A stretch of 64,000 bases of DNA from Calothrix sp. NIES-4101 (GTDB taxonomy: Bacteria > Cyanobacteriota > Cyanobacteriia > Cyanobacteriales > Nostocaceae), in contig AP018280.1 of assembly GCA_004296455.1 (NCBI GenBank), positions 1,488,001 through 1,552,000 of the forward strand. Direction: 5' to 3'. Below the pieces are notes generated by a model. It saw nothing but the letters and a program-made list of their open reading frames with translations, was not told the origin of the DNA and did no database searches. Both the position numbers and the translations under genes were made by a program. This document shows positions 36,420-46,008 of this stretch, one piece after another. Numbering within the stretch: position 1 is the first letter of the stretch; every line of letters starts with the position of its first letter.

Positions 36420-37697
36420 TTAATCAAGTGTCTTAATTAATTGATTCGCTTGATTTTGTGCCCTTTGCATGGCTTGGAGGAGACTTTGTTCCCCCAACAT
36501 GGCACTAATAAATTGGTTATCAAAGCTATTGACAATTGCAGCTGGGAATTTCCCCATTTGCCAAGGTGTGCCATAATTTACACCAGCCACGAGAGAAGAC
36601 CTCAAGGGGTCTTGATCGTAACCTAAGTTTGCAGCTACAGATTTACGAGTCGGTAAAGCAAAACCCGTTCCCGTCCATTTCTGCATTCCTTCCTTACCTG
36701 TCAGGTAAGAAATTAATTCCCAGGCTTCAGGCTTATGTTTGCTTTGCTTGTTCATCACATAGGCAACTGTAAACACCATTGTTCCCGATTGATTGTTGAC
36801 TTTGGGGATTTCCGCGATCGCAAAATCTAACTTGGGAAAGGTTTCTTTGAGAAAAGGTATTGCCCAATTCCCCTCAATCACCATTGCCGCTTTACCTTGC
36901 CCAAACATTTCACTACCTGAATTTGTCCCCACATCGGTTTTTTGGGCGGATGAGCGTTCTTTTTGATACTGGTCTAAAACTAATTGCAGCCCTTTGAGGG
37001 CGGATTGGTTGGCAAAAGTGGCACGGCTATTGGGGTCAACAACTCTACCCCCAAAAGCTTTGATTTTATACGCTTGTCTGGCTAATTCGGGTGTTTCGCC
37101 AAACCCATACTGGTCAATTCTCCCGTCTTTATTTGTATCCTTTGTTAACAATTTTGCATCACTACGCAGTTCCTCCCAAGTTGTAGGCGGATTTTCGATA
37201 CCAGCATTGGCAAAGGCTTGTTTGTTATAAAACAGTGCCAAAGTTGAATAGTCTTTGGGTAAACCATAGATACGATTATTCTGTTTAAAAATATTAAGTA
37301 ATGTTTCTTCAAAATCCGGTAAATCAAATTCGGGTTTTATATAGCCATCGAGCGGTTCTAAGACATTTTGACTCATTAAAAAAGGAGCCTCCAATGCGTC
37401 TAAATAGAAGACATCGGGAGCAGCCTCGCCAACCAACCGGGTTTTCATCACATCCATGTATTGGTCAGCAATAACTTCATATTTGACTTTAATATTGGGG
37501 TGTTGCACCTCAAAATCTTGGAGCACGCTTTTGAGCAGTCTTTGTTCCGAAGGAGAAGCACCCCAACCACTAAGTTTAATAGTGGTAACATCGGCTACTG
37601 GGGTTGTAGTTGGTAGTGGTAGGTGATTGCAGCCAACGACACTAAGTGCGATCGCAACTACTAAACCAAGAAAATTGAACACGGTTTTTCTCATCAC
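36420..37697 (-). CDS. ABC-transporter solute-binding lipoprotein, sugar type
   Basis: The protein is an extracytoplasmic binding protein of family 1 (maltose/oligosaccharide type). It begins with a lipoprotein signal (LVVAIALSVVGC, cysteine near residue 23). The mature part shows the fold markers KYEVIADQYMDVMKTRLV, APDVFYLDALEAPFLMS, YGLPKDYSTLALFYNKQAF, GKAAMVIEGNWAIPFLKE and AYVMNKQSKHKPEAWELISY. No permease or ATPase gene is adjacent, so its transporter lies elsewhere. The gene is convergent with moeA, only 17 bp apart. Confidence 0.92.
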   Translation of the reverse strand: MMRKTVFNFLGLVVAIALSVVGCNHLPLPTTTPVADVTTIKLSGWGASPSEQRLLKSVLQDFEVQHPNIKVKYEVIADQYMDVMKTRLVGEAAPDVFYLDALEAPFLMSQNVLEPLDGYIKPEFDLPDFEETLLNIFKQNNRIYGLPKDYSTLALFYNKQAFANAGIENPPTTWEELRSDAKLLTKDTNKDGRIDQYGFGETPELARQAYKIKAFGGRVVDPNSRATFANQSALKGLQLVLDQYQKERSSAQKTDVGTNSGSEMFGQGKAAMVIEGNWAIPFLKETFPKLDFAIAEIPKVNNQSGTMVFTVAYVMNKQSKHKPEAWELISYLTGKEGMQKWTGTGFALPTRKSVAANLGYDQDPLRSSLVAGVNYGTPWQMGKFPAAIVNSFDNQFISAMLGEQSLLQAMQRAQNQANQLIKTLD

Positions 37698-38149
37698 AAA
37701 ATTTGGATGAAAGACTATTTAAGTCAACTTATAGCGCTTTTATAACTGAATAAATATTCACAAGGTTTGAATTTTTATTGCGAAATGCAAGGTAAAATAA
37801 CGAAAACTTAGTATTTTTACGGAAACGAGTACCCACTCTTGCTTCCCCAATGAACAAAAAAATCAAAAGTCAAGAGCCAAAAGTCAGAATTCACAACACA
37901 AAATACTCACTACCTGTTATACCCCTCAGGGTAGACACGCAAGCTACTTCTTCTAGGGTAAGAATTTCTCATGATTAATTCTGGACAACAGCATATGCAT
38001 ATAAATCCAAAATAAAAATCGAAAATATAAATCCAAAAATTCAATTTTGACTATTTGGACATACCAGATTCCCCGATTCTGATTCCCAAATCCTGACTCC
38101 TCTCAGCGAATTACCAAAACAATTTACCGAATCAACTCACAGATAGCTC
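37698..38149. other. Intergenic region with short repeated words
   Basis: This 452-bp region separates the divergent binding-protein and MFS genes and presumably holds both promoters. It has no gene. Around 37860-37895 the words AAAGTCAAGAGCC and AAAAGTCAGAATTC form an imperfect repeat of a type also seen near 3287 (AGAATTCAGAATTCAG). TACCC-N4-GGGTA at about 37920-37934 is a weak hairpin. Confidence 0.3.
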
Positions 38150-39697
38150 ATGGATTCTATTCGGCTTGAAACCTCTGCTCATCTGCTACCAGATATAACA
38201 ACCATTCCTCTTTCCCCAGGAAAGCCGGAAAGTCAACCAATTCTGGTATCTGAATCTCCACTGAATCCACTTAAAATTCCCAAAACTGCAATTCGCACTT
38301 CTCTACAAGCTTCAACAATAGATGCAGTCTTTGCAGCAGTTTTCTCAATTACCACTGGCGGAATTTTACTGAGCAATTTTTTGGTTGAGTTGGGAGCAAG
38401 TCCAGTTGTATTTGGGATGCTCTCCTCAATTCCGATGCTGGTAAACTTGATTCAACCTTTAGGGGCATACTTTTCAGAAAAAACCACCAGCCGTTTTCGC
38501 TATTCAATGTGGATATATGGTACATCCCGTGTTCTCTGGCTATTATTAGCTGTTGGTATCTGGCTAGCTGGCTGGGGTGTAGTCGATTCACACCAACTGA
38601 TAATTCTCACGTTAGTAATAGTTCTAACCACGCACTTACTGGGTGGATTAGGCGGTGCATCCTGGTTGAGTTGGTTGGCAGTGATTGTACCGCGACGCTT
38701 GCGAGGAAGATATTTTGGGATTCGTAGTAGTGTTGCGAGTTTAACTAACTTGATTTGCGTACCCTTGGCAGGAGTTGCAGTTTCTACTTGGTACGGTGGC
38801 ACTCTACAAGGTTACGGTGTTGTCTTAGGCATAGGAATTTTGGCGGGATTTATTAGCCTGGGATGTCAGTATTTTAAAGTTGATATCAACCCCCAGCAAC
38901 AGAATCGCTGTGGATTAGAGGGAATAGGGAATCAGCAAAAGGATGATGGTGAGACAGGGGAAGATAGAAATACAGATGGAAATATACTTCACCTCTCCTC
39001 TAATCCCCAATGTCCCATCCCCAATATTCCAATTTGGCAGAATCAAAACTTTTTAACTTTTCTTGGCTATTTTGGCTTATGGATGTTTGCTGTGAATTTG
39101 AGCGCGCCGTTTTTCAATTTTTACATGTTGGATACACTGGCACTTGATGTTAGTTGGGTGACATTTTATGGCAGCATTCAAGCCGGAGCAAATCTGTTGT
39201 TAATGGTACTTTGGGGTCGCTTAGCAGACAGAATTGGCAATCGTTCAATCTTAATTTGGGTGGGGATTTTAGTGGCGATTACACCGATTTTATGGCTAGG
39301 AGTAAATGGTAGTAATTTAGACATTTGGTTGTGGTTGCCGCTTCTACATATTTTGGCTGGAGGGACTTGGGCAGCAATTGACTTGTGTAACAATAATTTA
39401 CAGTTAGGAATTGCACCATTACGAAACCAGGTAAATTATTTTGCGATCGCAGCTGCGGTTGCTGGTGCGAGTGGTGCTTTGGGGACAACTATCGGTGGTT
39501 TTTTAGCAGAAAACCCCATTTCTGGTGGTTTACCAGGAATTTTCACTATTTCCTGCTTGTGTCGATTAATAGCTCTGATTCCACTTATTTTTATCCAAGA
39601 GCCGCGCCGAAAATCCTTATTACAGTCAATTCGAGAATTTTCGGATGGGGTATGGCACATCGGGCATTGTAGAAGACGGGGAGAAGAGAAAATATAG
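38150..39697 (+). CDS. Major facilitator superfamily transporter
   Basis: The 515-residue integral membrane protein has about ten to twelve hydrophobic segments. After a polar N-terminus of about 45 residues it shows AVFAAVFSITTGGILLSNFL, then a cytoplasmic loop (AYFSEKTTSRFRYSMW) and the MFS-like VPRRLRGRYFGIRS. A hydrophilic loop of about 60 residues (about 245-300) divides the two halves, and the second half contains GRLADRIGNRSILIWVG, a standard MFS loop motif. The substrate cannot be predicted. Confidence 0.88.
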   Translation: MDSIRLETSAHLLPDITTIPLSPGKPESQPILVSESPLNPLKIPKTAIRTSLQASTIDAVFAAVFSITTGGILLSNFLVELGASPVVFGMLSSIPMLVNLIQPLGAYFSEKTTSRFRYSMWIYGTSRVLWLLLAVGIWLAGWGVVDSHQLIILTLVIVLTTHLLGGLGGASWLSWLAVIVPRRLRGRYFGIRSSVASLTNLICVPLAGVAVSTWYGGTLQGYGVVLGIGILAGFISLGCQYFKVDINPQQQNRCGLEGIGNQQKDDGETGEDRNTDGNILHLSSNPQCPIPNIPIWQNQNFLTFLGYFGLWMFAVNLSAPFFNFYMLDTLALDVSWVTFYGSIQAGANLLLMVLWGRLADRIGNRSILIWVGILVAITPILWLGVNGSNLDIWLWLPLLHILAGGTWAAIDLCNNNLQLGIAPLRNQVNYFAIAAAVAGASGALGTTIGGFLAENPISGGLPGIFTISCLCRLIALIPLIFIQEPRRKSLLQSIREFSDGVWHIGHCRRRGEEKI

Positions 39698-39816
39698 GAA
39701 AATAATTGCAATAAAAACGACGCGGAGAAAAATTAATAAGAACTGATTAGCCGGGCTTGATTATGATTTGTTAGATCAAAATTATCTTCCTCTCTCCCCA
39801 TCTCCGCGCCTCTTCC

Positions 39817-40638
39817 CTATTTCCCGTAATACACCCTGGCATTACTCAGTCCAGCATCCTTAATCGCAGCATTCCATTTTTCGGCTTGAGAACGTTCTGC
39901 GAATGGTCCAACTGCAATATGTGTACCACGGGGGCTATTTCTCCGCAGCAAAGAAACATTATTTAAAGATTGCCCCAGACTACTTTGAATTCTAGTTTCA
40001 ATTGCGGGAAATTCCTCTGCTGGAGCCGGAATTGCCACGTAATAATAGTTGGAACGTTGTTGGTTTTGATTTGGATTTCCCCCAGGATTATTACCTCCTC
40101 CATTAGCAGGAGTCAGGGCTAATTCTTGTCCGCTAGTGAGGTTAAACAAGCGCAGGTTATTCAAATTAATTCCAGTAGCTAACAACTGCTGGATTCTCAA
40201 TACTGCGTTTTGCTGACGACTAAAAATACCTGCTTGGATAACGGCACGTCCTCCAAAACTGCGGATATAGGCTGATGGTTCCACTCGCTTCACCACTGGT
40301 AATAGTTGCACGTTGTAACCACCACTATCAACAAACACCGAAAAACGTTCGGCTGATTGATTGTATTGATAAGTAGATGTTTGATTGTATTGCGTAGATT
40401 GGTTGACATTGGGTGCTTGATAGTCGTAAGTTCTACCATCTCCATTATTCACACGAGGAACAGTGTAGTAGGTATCTTGGTTAACTGGAGTTGGTGGCAA
40501 TGCCTCGCCATTCATTTGAGCGCGCGCAGGATTTGTCAAAACTAAGGAAATTACAGTAACCAATAAGAACTTGTAATTACTCTGCAAACGGTTCCCTAAG
40601 ATATTCGATATAAATTGACTCGGTAATACTCTTGACAT
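39817..40638 (-). CDS. Exported protein with SPOR-like repeats
   Basis: The 273-residue protein has a signal-peptide-like start (FLLVTVISLVLTNPARAQ). The mature part contains two SPOR-like units: FSVFVDSGGYNVQLLPVVKR through VIQAGIFSRQQNAVLRIQQL, and YYYVAIPAPAEEFPAIETRI through HIAVGPFAERSQAEKWNAAI. They are separated by a Gly/Asn/Gln-rich linker. SPOR domains bind denuded peptidoglycan at septa, so a periplasmic cell-wall role is inferred. The Asn/Gln/Tyr-rich stretch at about 60-95 is probably disordered. Confidence 0.75.
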   Translation of the reverse strand: MSRVLPSQFISNILGNRLQSNYKFLLVTVISLVLTNPARAQMNGEALPPTPVNQDTYYTVPRVNNGDGRTYDYQAPNVNQSTQYNQTSTYQYNQSAERFSVFVDSGGYNVQLLPVVKRVEPSAYIRSFGGRAVIQAGIFSRQQNAVLRIQQLLATGINLNNLRLFNLTSGQELALTPANGGGNNPGGNPNQNQQRSNYYYVAIPAPAEEFPAIETRIQSSLGQSLNNVSLLRRNSPRGTHIAVGPFAERSQAEKWNAAIKDAGLSNARVYYGK

Positions 40639-41072
40639 AAGTCATGAAGAATGTAGTTGCTGGTTGTGTATTAATTGCTGTCTAATCTGTTGTCTATGAC
40701 TAGCTACAGATGTTATTAATAAAATCCCGAAATGACCAGTACTATTCTGCTTTACTTTGTCAAGTTTGAGTATAAAAAGAATTATGATATGAGTCTTTAG
40801 CTAACTTAGGAAGGGGTTACGCATGACATTTACATGCTGGGAGCAGGCAAAATGCAGCAAAGTTTGCTCGATGGTGGGAATCCCCGCACTGTGTTATACC
40901 AATTCTTCACAAGAAAAGTGACAGATGGTGACGCGGGGATGTGGAGATGGAGAAGGGAATTTCTTTGATGTGTTGCCAGATTTTGGAGAAAGGATATTAC
41001 TTTTAATTAACTCCTTGCAAATTAAAAAATGTCAGCAGATTCAGATGCCAAGTCAAAGAGAGTAGAGAGATT
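40639..41072. other. Intergenic region without a supportable gene
   Basis: A 32-codon frame at about 40823-40921 (M-T-F-T-C-W-E-Q) has three early cysteines but no further support. A dyad GTGGGAATCCCCGCAC lies inside it. Otherwise the region shows no feature. Confidence 0.25.
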
Positions 41073-41606
41073 TTAGAATTCAGGATGATGTTTGACTTCA
41101 GTGATCTCTTGGGCGAGGTGTTTTTTGTATCGTTTGGAAATTTCTTGTTCGGGATCGATTCCTTCAAAGGTGGGCGGCAGCCATACTCGGATTATAAGTA
41201 ATATGCCTAGTACTAGTAGGAATGCACAAGCGGCTAATACTTGCATAAATGTGATTTCGAGGACACCGTTGACGATCATTTCCCGCAAGACGGATACTAT
41301 AGAAACTTCCACAGCAACTCCGATAGATACTCGTTGTTCTTGGAGGTAAATAATTAGCAAGCGGAATAGTTCTACTAGAATTAGTAATGACAGGATATCT
41401 GCCATGACGGTGTGAAAGTGGATTGGGGGAATTAGGGAAAGGAACATGGTTTTGATTTGCAGCACCATGAAACTAAACAACCCGATACATAAGGAAATGA
41501 TGATTAGGTCTTGAATTAGTTCTAGTGCTTGGACGATGCGACCGAGGTTTAACCAGCTTTCCCGTTTAATCAGTCTAACTGGTATGTCTTTCAACAAATC
41601 TTGCAT
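41073..41606 (-). CDS. PsiE-family membrane protein
   Basis: The protein belongs to the phosphate-starvation-inducible PsiE family, whose molecular role is unknown. The 177 residues contain four hydrophobic segments (LIIISLCIGLFSFMVLQI, ILSLLILVELFRLLIIYL, FMQVLAACAFLLVLGILLII and part of the first loop) and the typical LQEQRVSIGVAVEVSIVSVLRE middle section, here split over residues about 89-112. It ends with a charged cytoplasmic tail. It stands alone. Confidence 0.85.
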   Translation of the reverse strand: MQDLLKDIPVRLIKRESWLNLGRIVQALELIQDLIIISLCIGLFSFMVLQIKTMFLSLIPPIHFHTVMADILSLLILVELFRLLIIYLQEQRVSIGVAVEVSIVSVLREMIVNGVLEITFMQVLAACAFLLVLGILLIIRVWLPPTFEGIDPEQEISKRYKKHLAQEITEVKHHPEF

Positions 41607-42161
41607 ATTTATATAAATCTGAGCAGATTGGGAAGGAAATAATTTAAGTTAGGAGGTTAACTTGTGAGTTGACTCTCTCTAATGTTGTCAATGAACCATG
41701 AATATTTAATTCAATTATTGGTTCTGTTTGACGATTAATTTTTGCATGGTTGATTTAAACACTTCGATGTTTTCGAGACTAGCTTGGGTTAGCTTCCAGC
41801 CATGTCGTTGAATTCAACGTTGCGTTCAGTCTTTATCTGCGTGCTTTTATTGAGAGATACAGCTAAACTTGGTAATAGAGGAATGGCTGTGTCTAGGACA
41901 ACATTGAGTGAGTGCAATCATAGACTGCTCCTCCAACAATTTTGATTTTGATTTGATTTTTATTACTTCTTTATCTTTGCCTGTAAACACTAGTTTTGTA
42001 AAATGTCAATTTTTAAAGTCAAACATTAGTTATTTTAAACATAGGTTTGCTAGGCTTCATGAAATCTAAAATCCAAAAGGAGTTTAACAAAACTATATTT
42101 GTTTCGAGACAGGCATTAATTTGCCAAGTTGAACAAGGTAATTTAAAAATTAATAGTTTAA
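41607..42161. other. Intergenic region without a supportable gene
   Basis: These 555 bp hold no reading frame that I can support and no clear structured element. A T-rich stretch near 41945 (GATTTTGATTTGATTTTTATT) is a short imperfect repeat. The end borders tRNA-Arg. Confidence 0.3.
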
Positions 42162-42234
42162 CGAGCGTGGAGGGACTCGAACCCCCGACCTACAGGACCG
42201 GAACCTGACGCTCTATCCACTGAGCTACACGCCC
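42162..42234 (-). tRNA. tRNA-Arg (anticodon CCG)
   Basis: The minus strand folds into a 73-base cloverleaf. The acceptor arm is GGGCGTG paired with CACGCTC (one G-T pair) with discriminator G. The D arm lies in TAGCTCAGTGGATAGAGC. The anticodon arm is CAGG-TTCCGGT-CCTG with CCG in the loop, and the T arm contains GGTTCGAGTCC. The CCA end is not encoded. This reads CGG arginine codons. Confidence 0.97.
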
Positions 42235-42360
42235 TTATTCATTGGCCTAATGATTATAACAGCTTTTGGCAAAAAAAGGGGGAATCTGGATGCGAGGGCA
42301 AACGGAGATCAGATATTGATTTGTTTTTTAGGAATGAGAATTGACAATTTGCTTGGGAAT

Positions 42361-42387
42361 GGTGCGTTACGCTCCGCTAACAGCACC
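42361..42387. repeat. REP-like palindrome of the GGTGCGTTACGC type
   Basis: GGTGCGTTACGC and GCTAACAGCACC form a hairpin with one bulge around the loop TCC. I recall related palindromes (GGTGCGTTA...TAACGCACC) as widely dispersed in Nostocales genomes. It lies between tRNA-Arg and the M23 peptidase gene, downstream of the latter, where it could also help end its transcript. Confidence 0.5.
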
Positions 42388-42439
42388 CTAATTTTGTACT
42401 TTAATTTAATCCAAATTCCTAAGAGCTTATAAAAGTCTC

Positions 42440-43648
42440 TTACAAAAAGCCAGATGGATCGATTGGTGTACCATTTCGACGGACTTCAAAATGTAAGTGA
42501 GGGCCAGTTGATAAGCCTGTGGAGCCGACTGCGGCGATTTGTTGTCCGCGTTGTACCGACTGCCCTTCCGACACATATAACCGACTACTATGTCCATAGA
42601 GGGTGGCAATATTTTTACCGTGGCTAATAATTACCGCATTGCCATAACCACCATACCAGCCTGCAAAGATAACTGTACCGGAGTCGGCGGCTCGGATGGG
42701 GCTACCATAAGCACCAGCAAAATCTATTCCTGTATGCAGACGACGATAACCGAGAACGGGATGTGTTCGCCAACCAAAGGGGCTGCTGATGGGTGCATCA
42801 CTAGGAAATCCAAATATGCCAGTACCTTCCAAAAAGCGTTTACCGATCGCTTTTGCGGTGCTTTCTCTTGCATTAGCTTCAGCTATTTTTTGTTGAATGA
42901 GGTTGCCTATGGCTTCTGAGTCTTGCTGGAGTTGATTTTCGGCGGCAGCAAGGGCATTGCGATCGCTATTTAATCTTTGAATTAATTCTTGCTGGGATGC
43001 TGACTGGGTTTGATAGTCGGCTTGTTGGGCGAATAGTTGTTGCTGAATCAAGCTAATTTCATTTTTCACTTGTTCAACATTGGTTTTTTGTTGGGTAATT
43101 TTATTTGCTTCTTCTGTAAGTTTCGCGAGAATTTTCTGGTCTGCTTGATACACCATACGTAAGTGTTGTCTTCTCGTCATAAAGTCGCTAATGCTTTGAC
43201 TTTGAAGCAATATAGCCCATCCATGATGGTTTGGCGATCGCTGTAAAAATCGCAACCTGGCATTTGTAGCATTCTGTCTATCTACAAATGTTTTTTCGGC
43301 ATTGGCTAATTCAGTTTGCAGTTGCTGGAGACGTCCACTCGCTAGTTGCAGACGATTGCTACTATCTTGAATTTGGGAATTTGTGGTTTGCAGGTTTTGC
43401 TGGAGGTTGTTGAGTCTGTCTTGAGCAACGTTTTGGAGATTAGTTAGTCGCGTACGTTCTTTGACAACTTCTTGATGTTGTTGCTTGAGTTGCTGCTGTT
43501 GTTGTTTAAGGGTTTCGATGGGTGCAGATTTAATTTGTCCCGAAAGTGAATTTGCTGGTAGGGATGTGCAGAAAATACAAACAATGCAGCTAATAGTAAA
43601 AGCTAATCCTAAAAATAATTGCTGCTTTTTTAAATAAACGGTTCTCAT
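42440..43648 (-). CDS. M23-family (LytM) peptidase with coiled coil, EnvC-like
   Basis: The protein is a secreted murein endopeptidase or amidase activator. It has a signal or anchor segment (FLGLAFTISCIVCIFCTSL), a long Gln-rich coiled coil (about 40-270), and a C-terminal LytM domain. Zinc and catalytic residues are present (RLHTGIDFAG, GPHLHFEVRRNG), so unlike E. coli EnvC this copy looks catalytically competent. I start at ATG 43648 (MRTVYLKKQQ), which directly precedes the hydrophobic segment; in-frame codons to 43702 add a doubtful leader. Confidence 0.9.
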   Translation of the reverse strand: MRTVYLKKQQLFLGLAFTISCIVCIFCTSLPANSLSGQIKSAPIETLKQQQQQLKQQHQEVVKERTRLTNLQNVAQDRLNNLQQNLQTTNSQIQDSSNRLQLASGRLQQLQTELANAEKTFVDRQNATNARLRFLQRSPNHHGWAILLQSQSISDFMTRRQHLRMVYQADQKILAKLTEEANKITQQKTNVEQVKNEISLIQQQLFAQQADYQTQSASQQELIQRLNSDRNALAAAENQLQQDSEAIGNLIQQKIAEANARESTAKAIGKRFLEGTGIFGFPSDAPISSPFGWRTHPVLGYRRLHTGIDFAGAYGSPIRAADSGTVIFAGWYGGYGNAVIISHGKNIATLYGHSSRLYVSEGQSVQRGQQIAAVGSTGLSTGPHLHFEVRRNGTPIDPSGFL

Positions 43649-43815
43649 GCTGTTAAACTCACCACAGCTAGGAAATGCAAACGACAAGCCTATTATTCCC
43701 AAAAAAAACCGTTCAATTACACCACTTCACTATTTTGGTAATTGTTTGTCAGATACTAACGCCAAAAACTGCCTATGTCAGCATTGATTGCATATATTAC
43801 CCTTGTGAGGTCGAA

Positions 43816-44145
43816 ATGAGTGGCGGTAGAGGAATACTGTTAATTGCATTAGTGATACCCGGTTTAATTGTCATGGGTTCATCACTTTATTCATTCGATA
43901 TTGATTATAACGCTTTGGAAAGAACCGAAGATTACATTGCTCGGTTGTCACGTGACGGGGATGGTAGCACTCGACAATTAGATTTAGCCTATCATCGCAG
44001 TCTCGCACATCGTGTCAATGCCTTTACTGATGGGACTTGGGGATTTATCGGTGCTGCGATCGCGGCGATTGGGATTCATGGTATTGTCACAATGAAGGAA
44101 GACGATTTTGCCTTTAAACAAGACAAAAAGAGAAGTGGTAATTAG
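43816..44145 (+). CDS. Small two-span membrane protein of unknown function
   Basis: The 109-residue protein has one hydrophobic segment at the N-terminus (GILLIALVIPGLIVMGSSLY) and one near the C-terminus (GFIGAAIAAIGIHGIVTM), with a charged middle (ALERTEDYIARLSRDGDGST) on one side of the membrane. I do not know a family name. Start at ATG 43816; an upstream in-frame extension to 43675 overlaps the divergent M23 gene and looks non-coding. It converges on the PEP mutase gene. Confidence 0.65.
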   Translation: MSGGRGILLIALVIPGLIVMGSSLYSFDIDYNALERTEDYIARLSRDGDGSTRQLDLAYHRSLAHRVNAFTDGTWGFIGAAIAAIGIHGIVTMKEDDFAFKQDKKRSGN

Positions 44146-44157
44146 GTATATGCAAAC

Positions 44158-44204
44158 AACGGAGTATTTTGCAGTTAATCCTTAAGGCTTCAATATACTC
44201 CGTT
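44158..44204. terminator. Long stem-loop between convergent genes, bidirectional terminator
   Basis: AACGGAGTATTTTG (44158-44171) pairs with CAATATACTCCGTT (44191-44204) with a single mismatch, around a 19-base loop. It lies 13 bp after the stop of the plus-strand membrane protein and 43 bp after the stop of the minus-strand PEP mutase. AGTTTTA follows on the plus side. Confidence 0.65.
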
Positions 44205-44246
44205 AGTTTTATCGGATGATCGAGAATAATATCAATTTCGCCGATA

Positions 44247-45923
44247 TTATCCATGTAATTGGAAGGCTAAATCTAAATCGTCCAAAGAGTTGATATCCAG
44301 CCAGTGACCGCGAATATATAATACTTTGATGGTTTTACCTTGGCTAATGAGATGATTACATAAATCTGCTAAATTCATCTTGTTAAATTCTGGTTGGGCT
44401 TGGAGTTGACATAATGCAGCTTCTACCCATTGCCTACCTTGCCCTTGACAACGTAACATGCCAATCCAACGTCCATGAGATTTGTTGTAGTTTTGATTAC
44501 TTTCTATTTGCTTGTTTTTACTGATTTGTAAGAGATTGACATCCTGTCCAAATAAAGAAAGTTCGTCAGCTTGGGAACAGTATGCATAGTCGGGAGAACC
44601 GCTAGTAGACTTATTTTTCATGGCAGAATCGACAACAGTAATAATTTCTCCGGCGGATTCGAGTAAGTCTCTTAATATGTAGCTTCTAAATAGTAAGTCG
44701 CCATATGTCACCAGCATGTCATCACTAAATTGATTTTTGGCTGCAACCAGGGAAGCGAGTTCTCCGGTGGTGGCGTATTCGGGATTGTGGATAATTTTAA
44801 TCCCCGGAACATCAATGGTTTCCGCTTTGTACCCGGCAACAAGGGAAATATCGTTTATATTCAATTTTTTGAATTTATCTACTACGTGTCTGAGTAATGC
44901 TTTCCCGGCAATGGGTAACATCACTTTAGGCTTATCTCTGGTTAACCCGTGTAATTCTTCCCCTCGCGTGGCTGCCAATATAATTGCATTACTTTGATTT
45001 TTGCCGTTGCCAAAGTAGCGCTTTTCCGCTTCCAGAAGTTCCTCCGCACCTTGGAGCCGAAAAATTTCCTTGATGGGAGCAATTTTTTCTTCAATATTAA
45101 CTAATGTTTCGCTGACTTGAACTTCGCGTGCGATCGCTTCCATACTAGCAACGGCTGCACGTATCATGTGATTAGCCCAAATTATTAAGCTTATCCCGGC
45201 TTGACGAAAGACTTCGGTGGGGGTGCTGTAATATTTTGTGGGGATAATTATCAAAGGTGTGCGACTTGCCCATTCTTTGGCAAAAGCAATGATTTCATCG
45301 GGGCGAGAAGACTTACTGTGAATGAGAATCGCATCGGCTCCGGCAACATGATATGCTTCTGCACGTCGTAGTGCTTCTGATAAATCCCAGCCAGCAATCA
45401 ATGCTTCAATGCGAGCAACAATACAAAAATCTTCATCAAGTTGACTATCTTTGCCAGCTTTGATTTTGCCACAGAATTCTTCGATGTCTGCAAGGGGTTG
45501 TTTTTCCCCATTAATAAAACTGTTGGTTTTGGGGAATAATTTGTCTTCGATACAAACGCCAGCAATTTCTCGCTGTTCGAGTTTTCTAACTAAGCGGCGC
45601 ATGTTATTAAAGTTTCCATATCCGGTATCCCCATCCAGCAAAATGGGAATTTGAGTCACATCGGACATAAATTCCAACATCTCTACAATTTGCGTCCAAC
45701 TTGCTTCATTATTATCACGCACACCGTATTGGGCGGAAACCGCAAGTCCACTTGCCCAAATCCCTTTAAATCCAGCTTCTTCAACAATGCGGGCGCTAAC
45801 TCCGTTGTGTGCTTCCATAATAAACTGGAGTTCTGGAGATTGGAGTAGTTTTTTTAGTTGTGTGGATTTCTTGGATTTTAATGTTTTTGTTGATTTATTT
45901 GGGGTTGAGGAAATTTTTTGCAT
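44247..45923 (-). CDS. Phosphoenolpyruvate phosphomutase fused to a nucleotidyltransferase
   Basis: PEP mutase turns phosphoenolpyruvate into phosphonopyruvate, creating the C-P bond that starts almost all phosphonate synthesis. Residues about 25-300 are this domain, with [10 protein letters not shown] (Mg-binding aspartates) and the diagnostic [10 protein letters not shown] at 126-135, which separates true mutases from isocitrate lyase-like hydrolases. Residues about 310-558 are a sugar-nucleotide-type nucleotidyltransferase with [20 protein letters not shown] (313-332), the activating-domain signature. Such fusions are thought to activate phosphonates as CMP derivatives. The gene is the last of a minus-strand set with a 2OG oxygenase, a CDP-alcohol transferase and a radical SAM enzyme. 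The product is not known. Confidence 0.92.
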   Translation of the reverse strand: MQKISSTPNKSTKTLKSKKSTQLKKLLQSPELQFIMEAHNGVSARIVEEAGFKGIWASGLAVSAQYGVRDNNEASWTQIVEMLEFMSDVTQIPILLDGDTGYGNFNNMRRLVRKLEQREIAGVCIEDKLFPKTNSFINGEKQPLADIEEFCGKIKAGKDSQLDEDFCIVARIEALIAGWDLSEALRRAEAYHVAGADAILIHSKSSRPDEIIAFAKEWASRTPLIIIPTKYYSTPTEVFRQAGISLIIWANHMIRAAVASMEAIAREVQVSETLVNIEEKIAPIKEIFRLQGAEELLEAEKRYFGNGKNQSNAIILAATRGEELHGLTRDKPKVMLPIAGKALLRHVVDKFKKLNINDISLVAGYKAETIDVPGIKIIHNPEYATTGELASLVAAKNQFSDDMLVTYGDLLFRSYILRDLLESAGEIITVVDSAMKNKSTSGSPDYAYCSQADELSLFGQDVNLLQISKNKQIESNQNYNKSHGRWIGMLRCQGQGRQWVEAALCQLQAQPEFNKMNLADLCNHLISQGKTIKVLYIRGHWLDINSLDDLDLAFQLHG

Positions 45924-46008
45924 TCTTTGCGTGTTTGTGATTAGTAAGAAGGTGAAAATTTAGTTGAGAAATTACCCAGGAATTAATAGATATAATCACA
46001 ATTGACTA

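Noticed and set aside
40823-40921. 32-codon cysteine-containing frame
   Set aside because: Too short, no ribosome-binding site and no recognised pattern.
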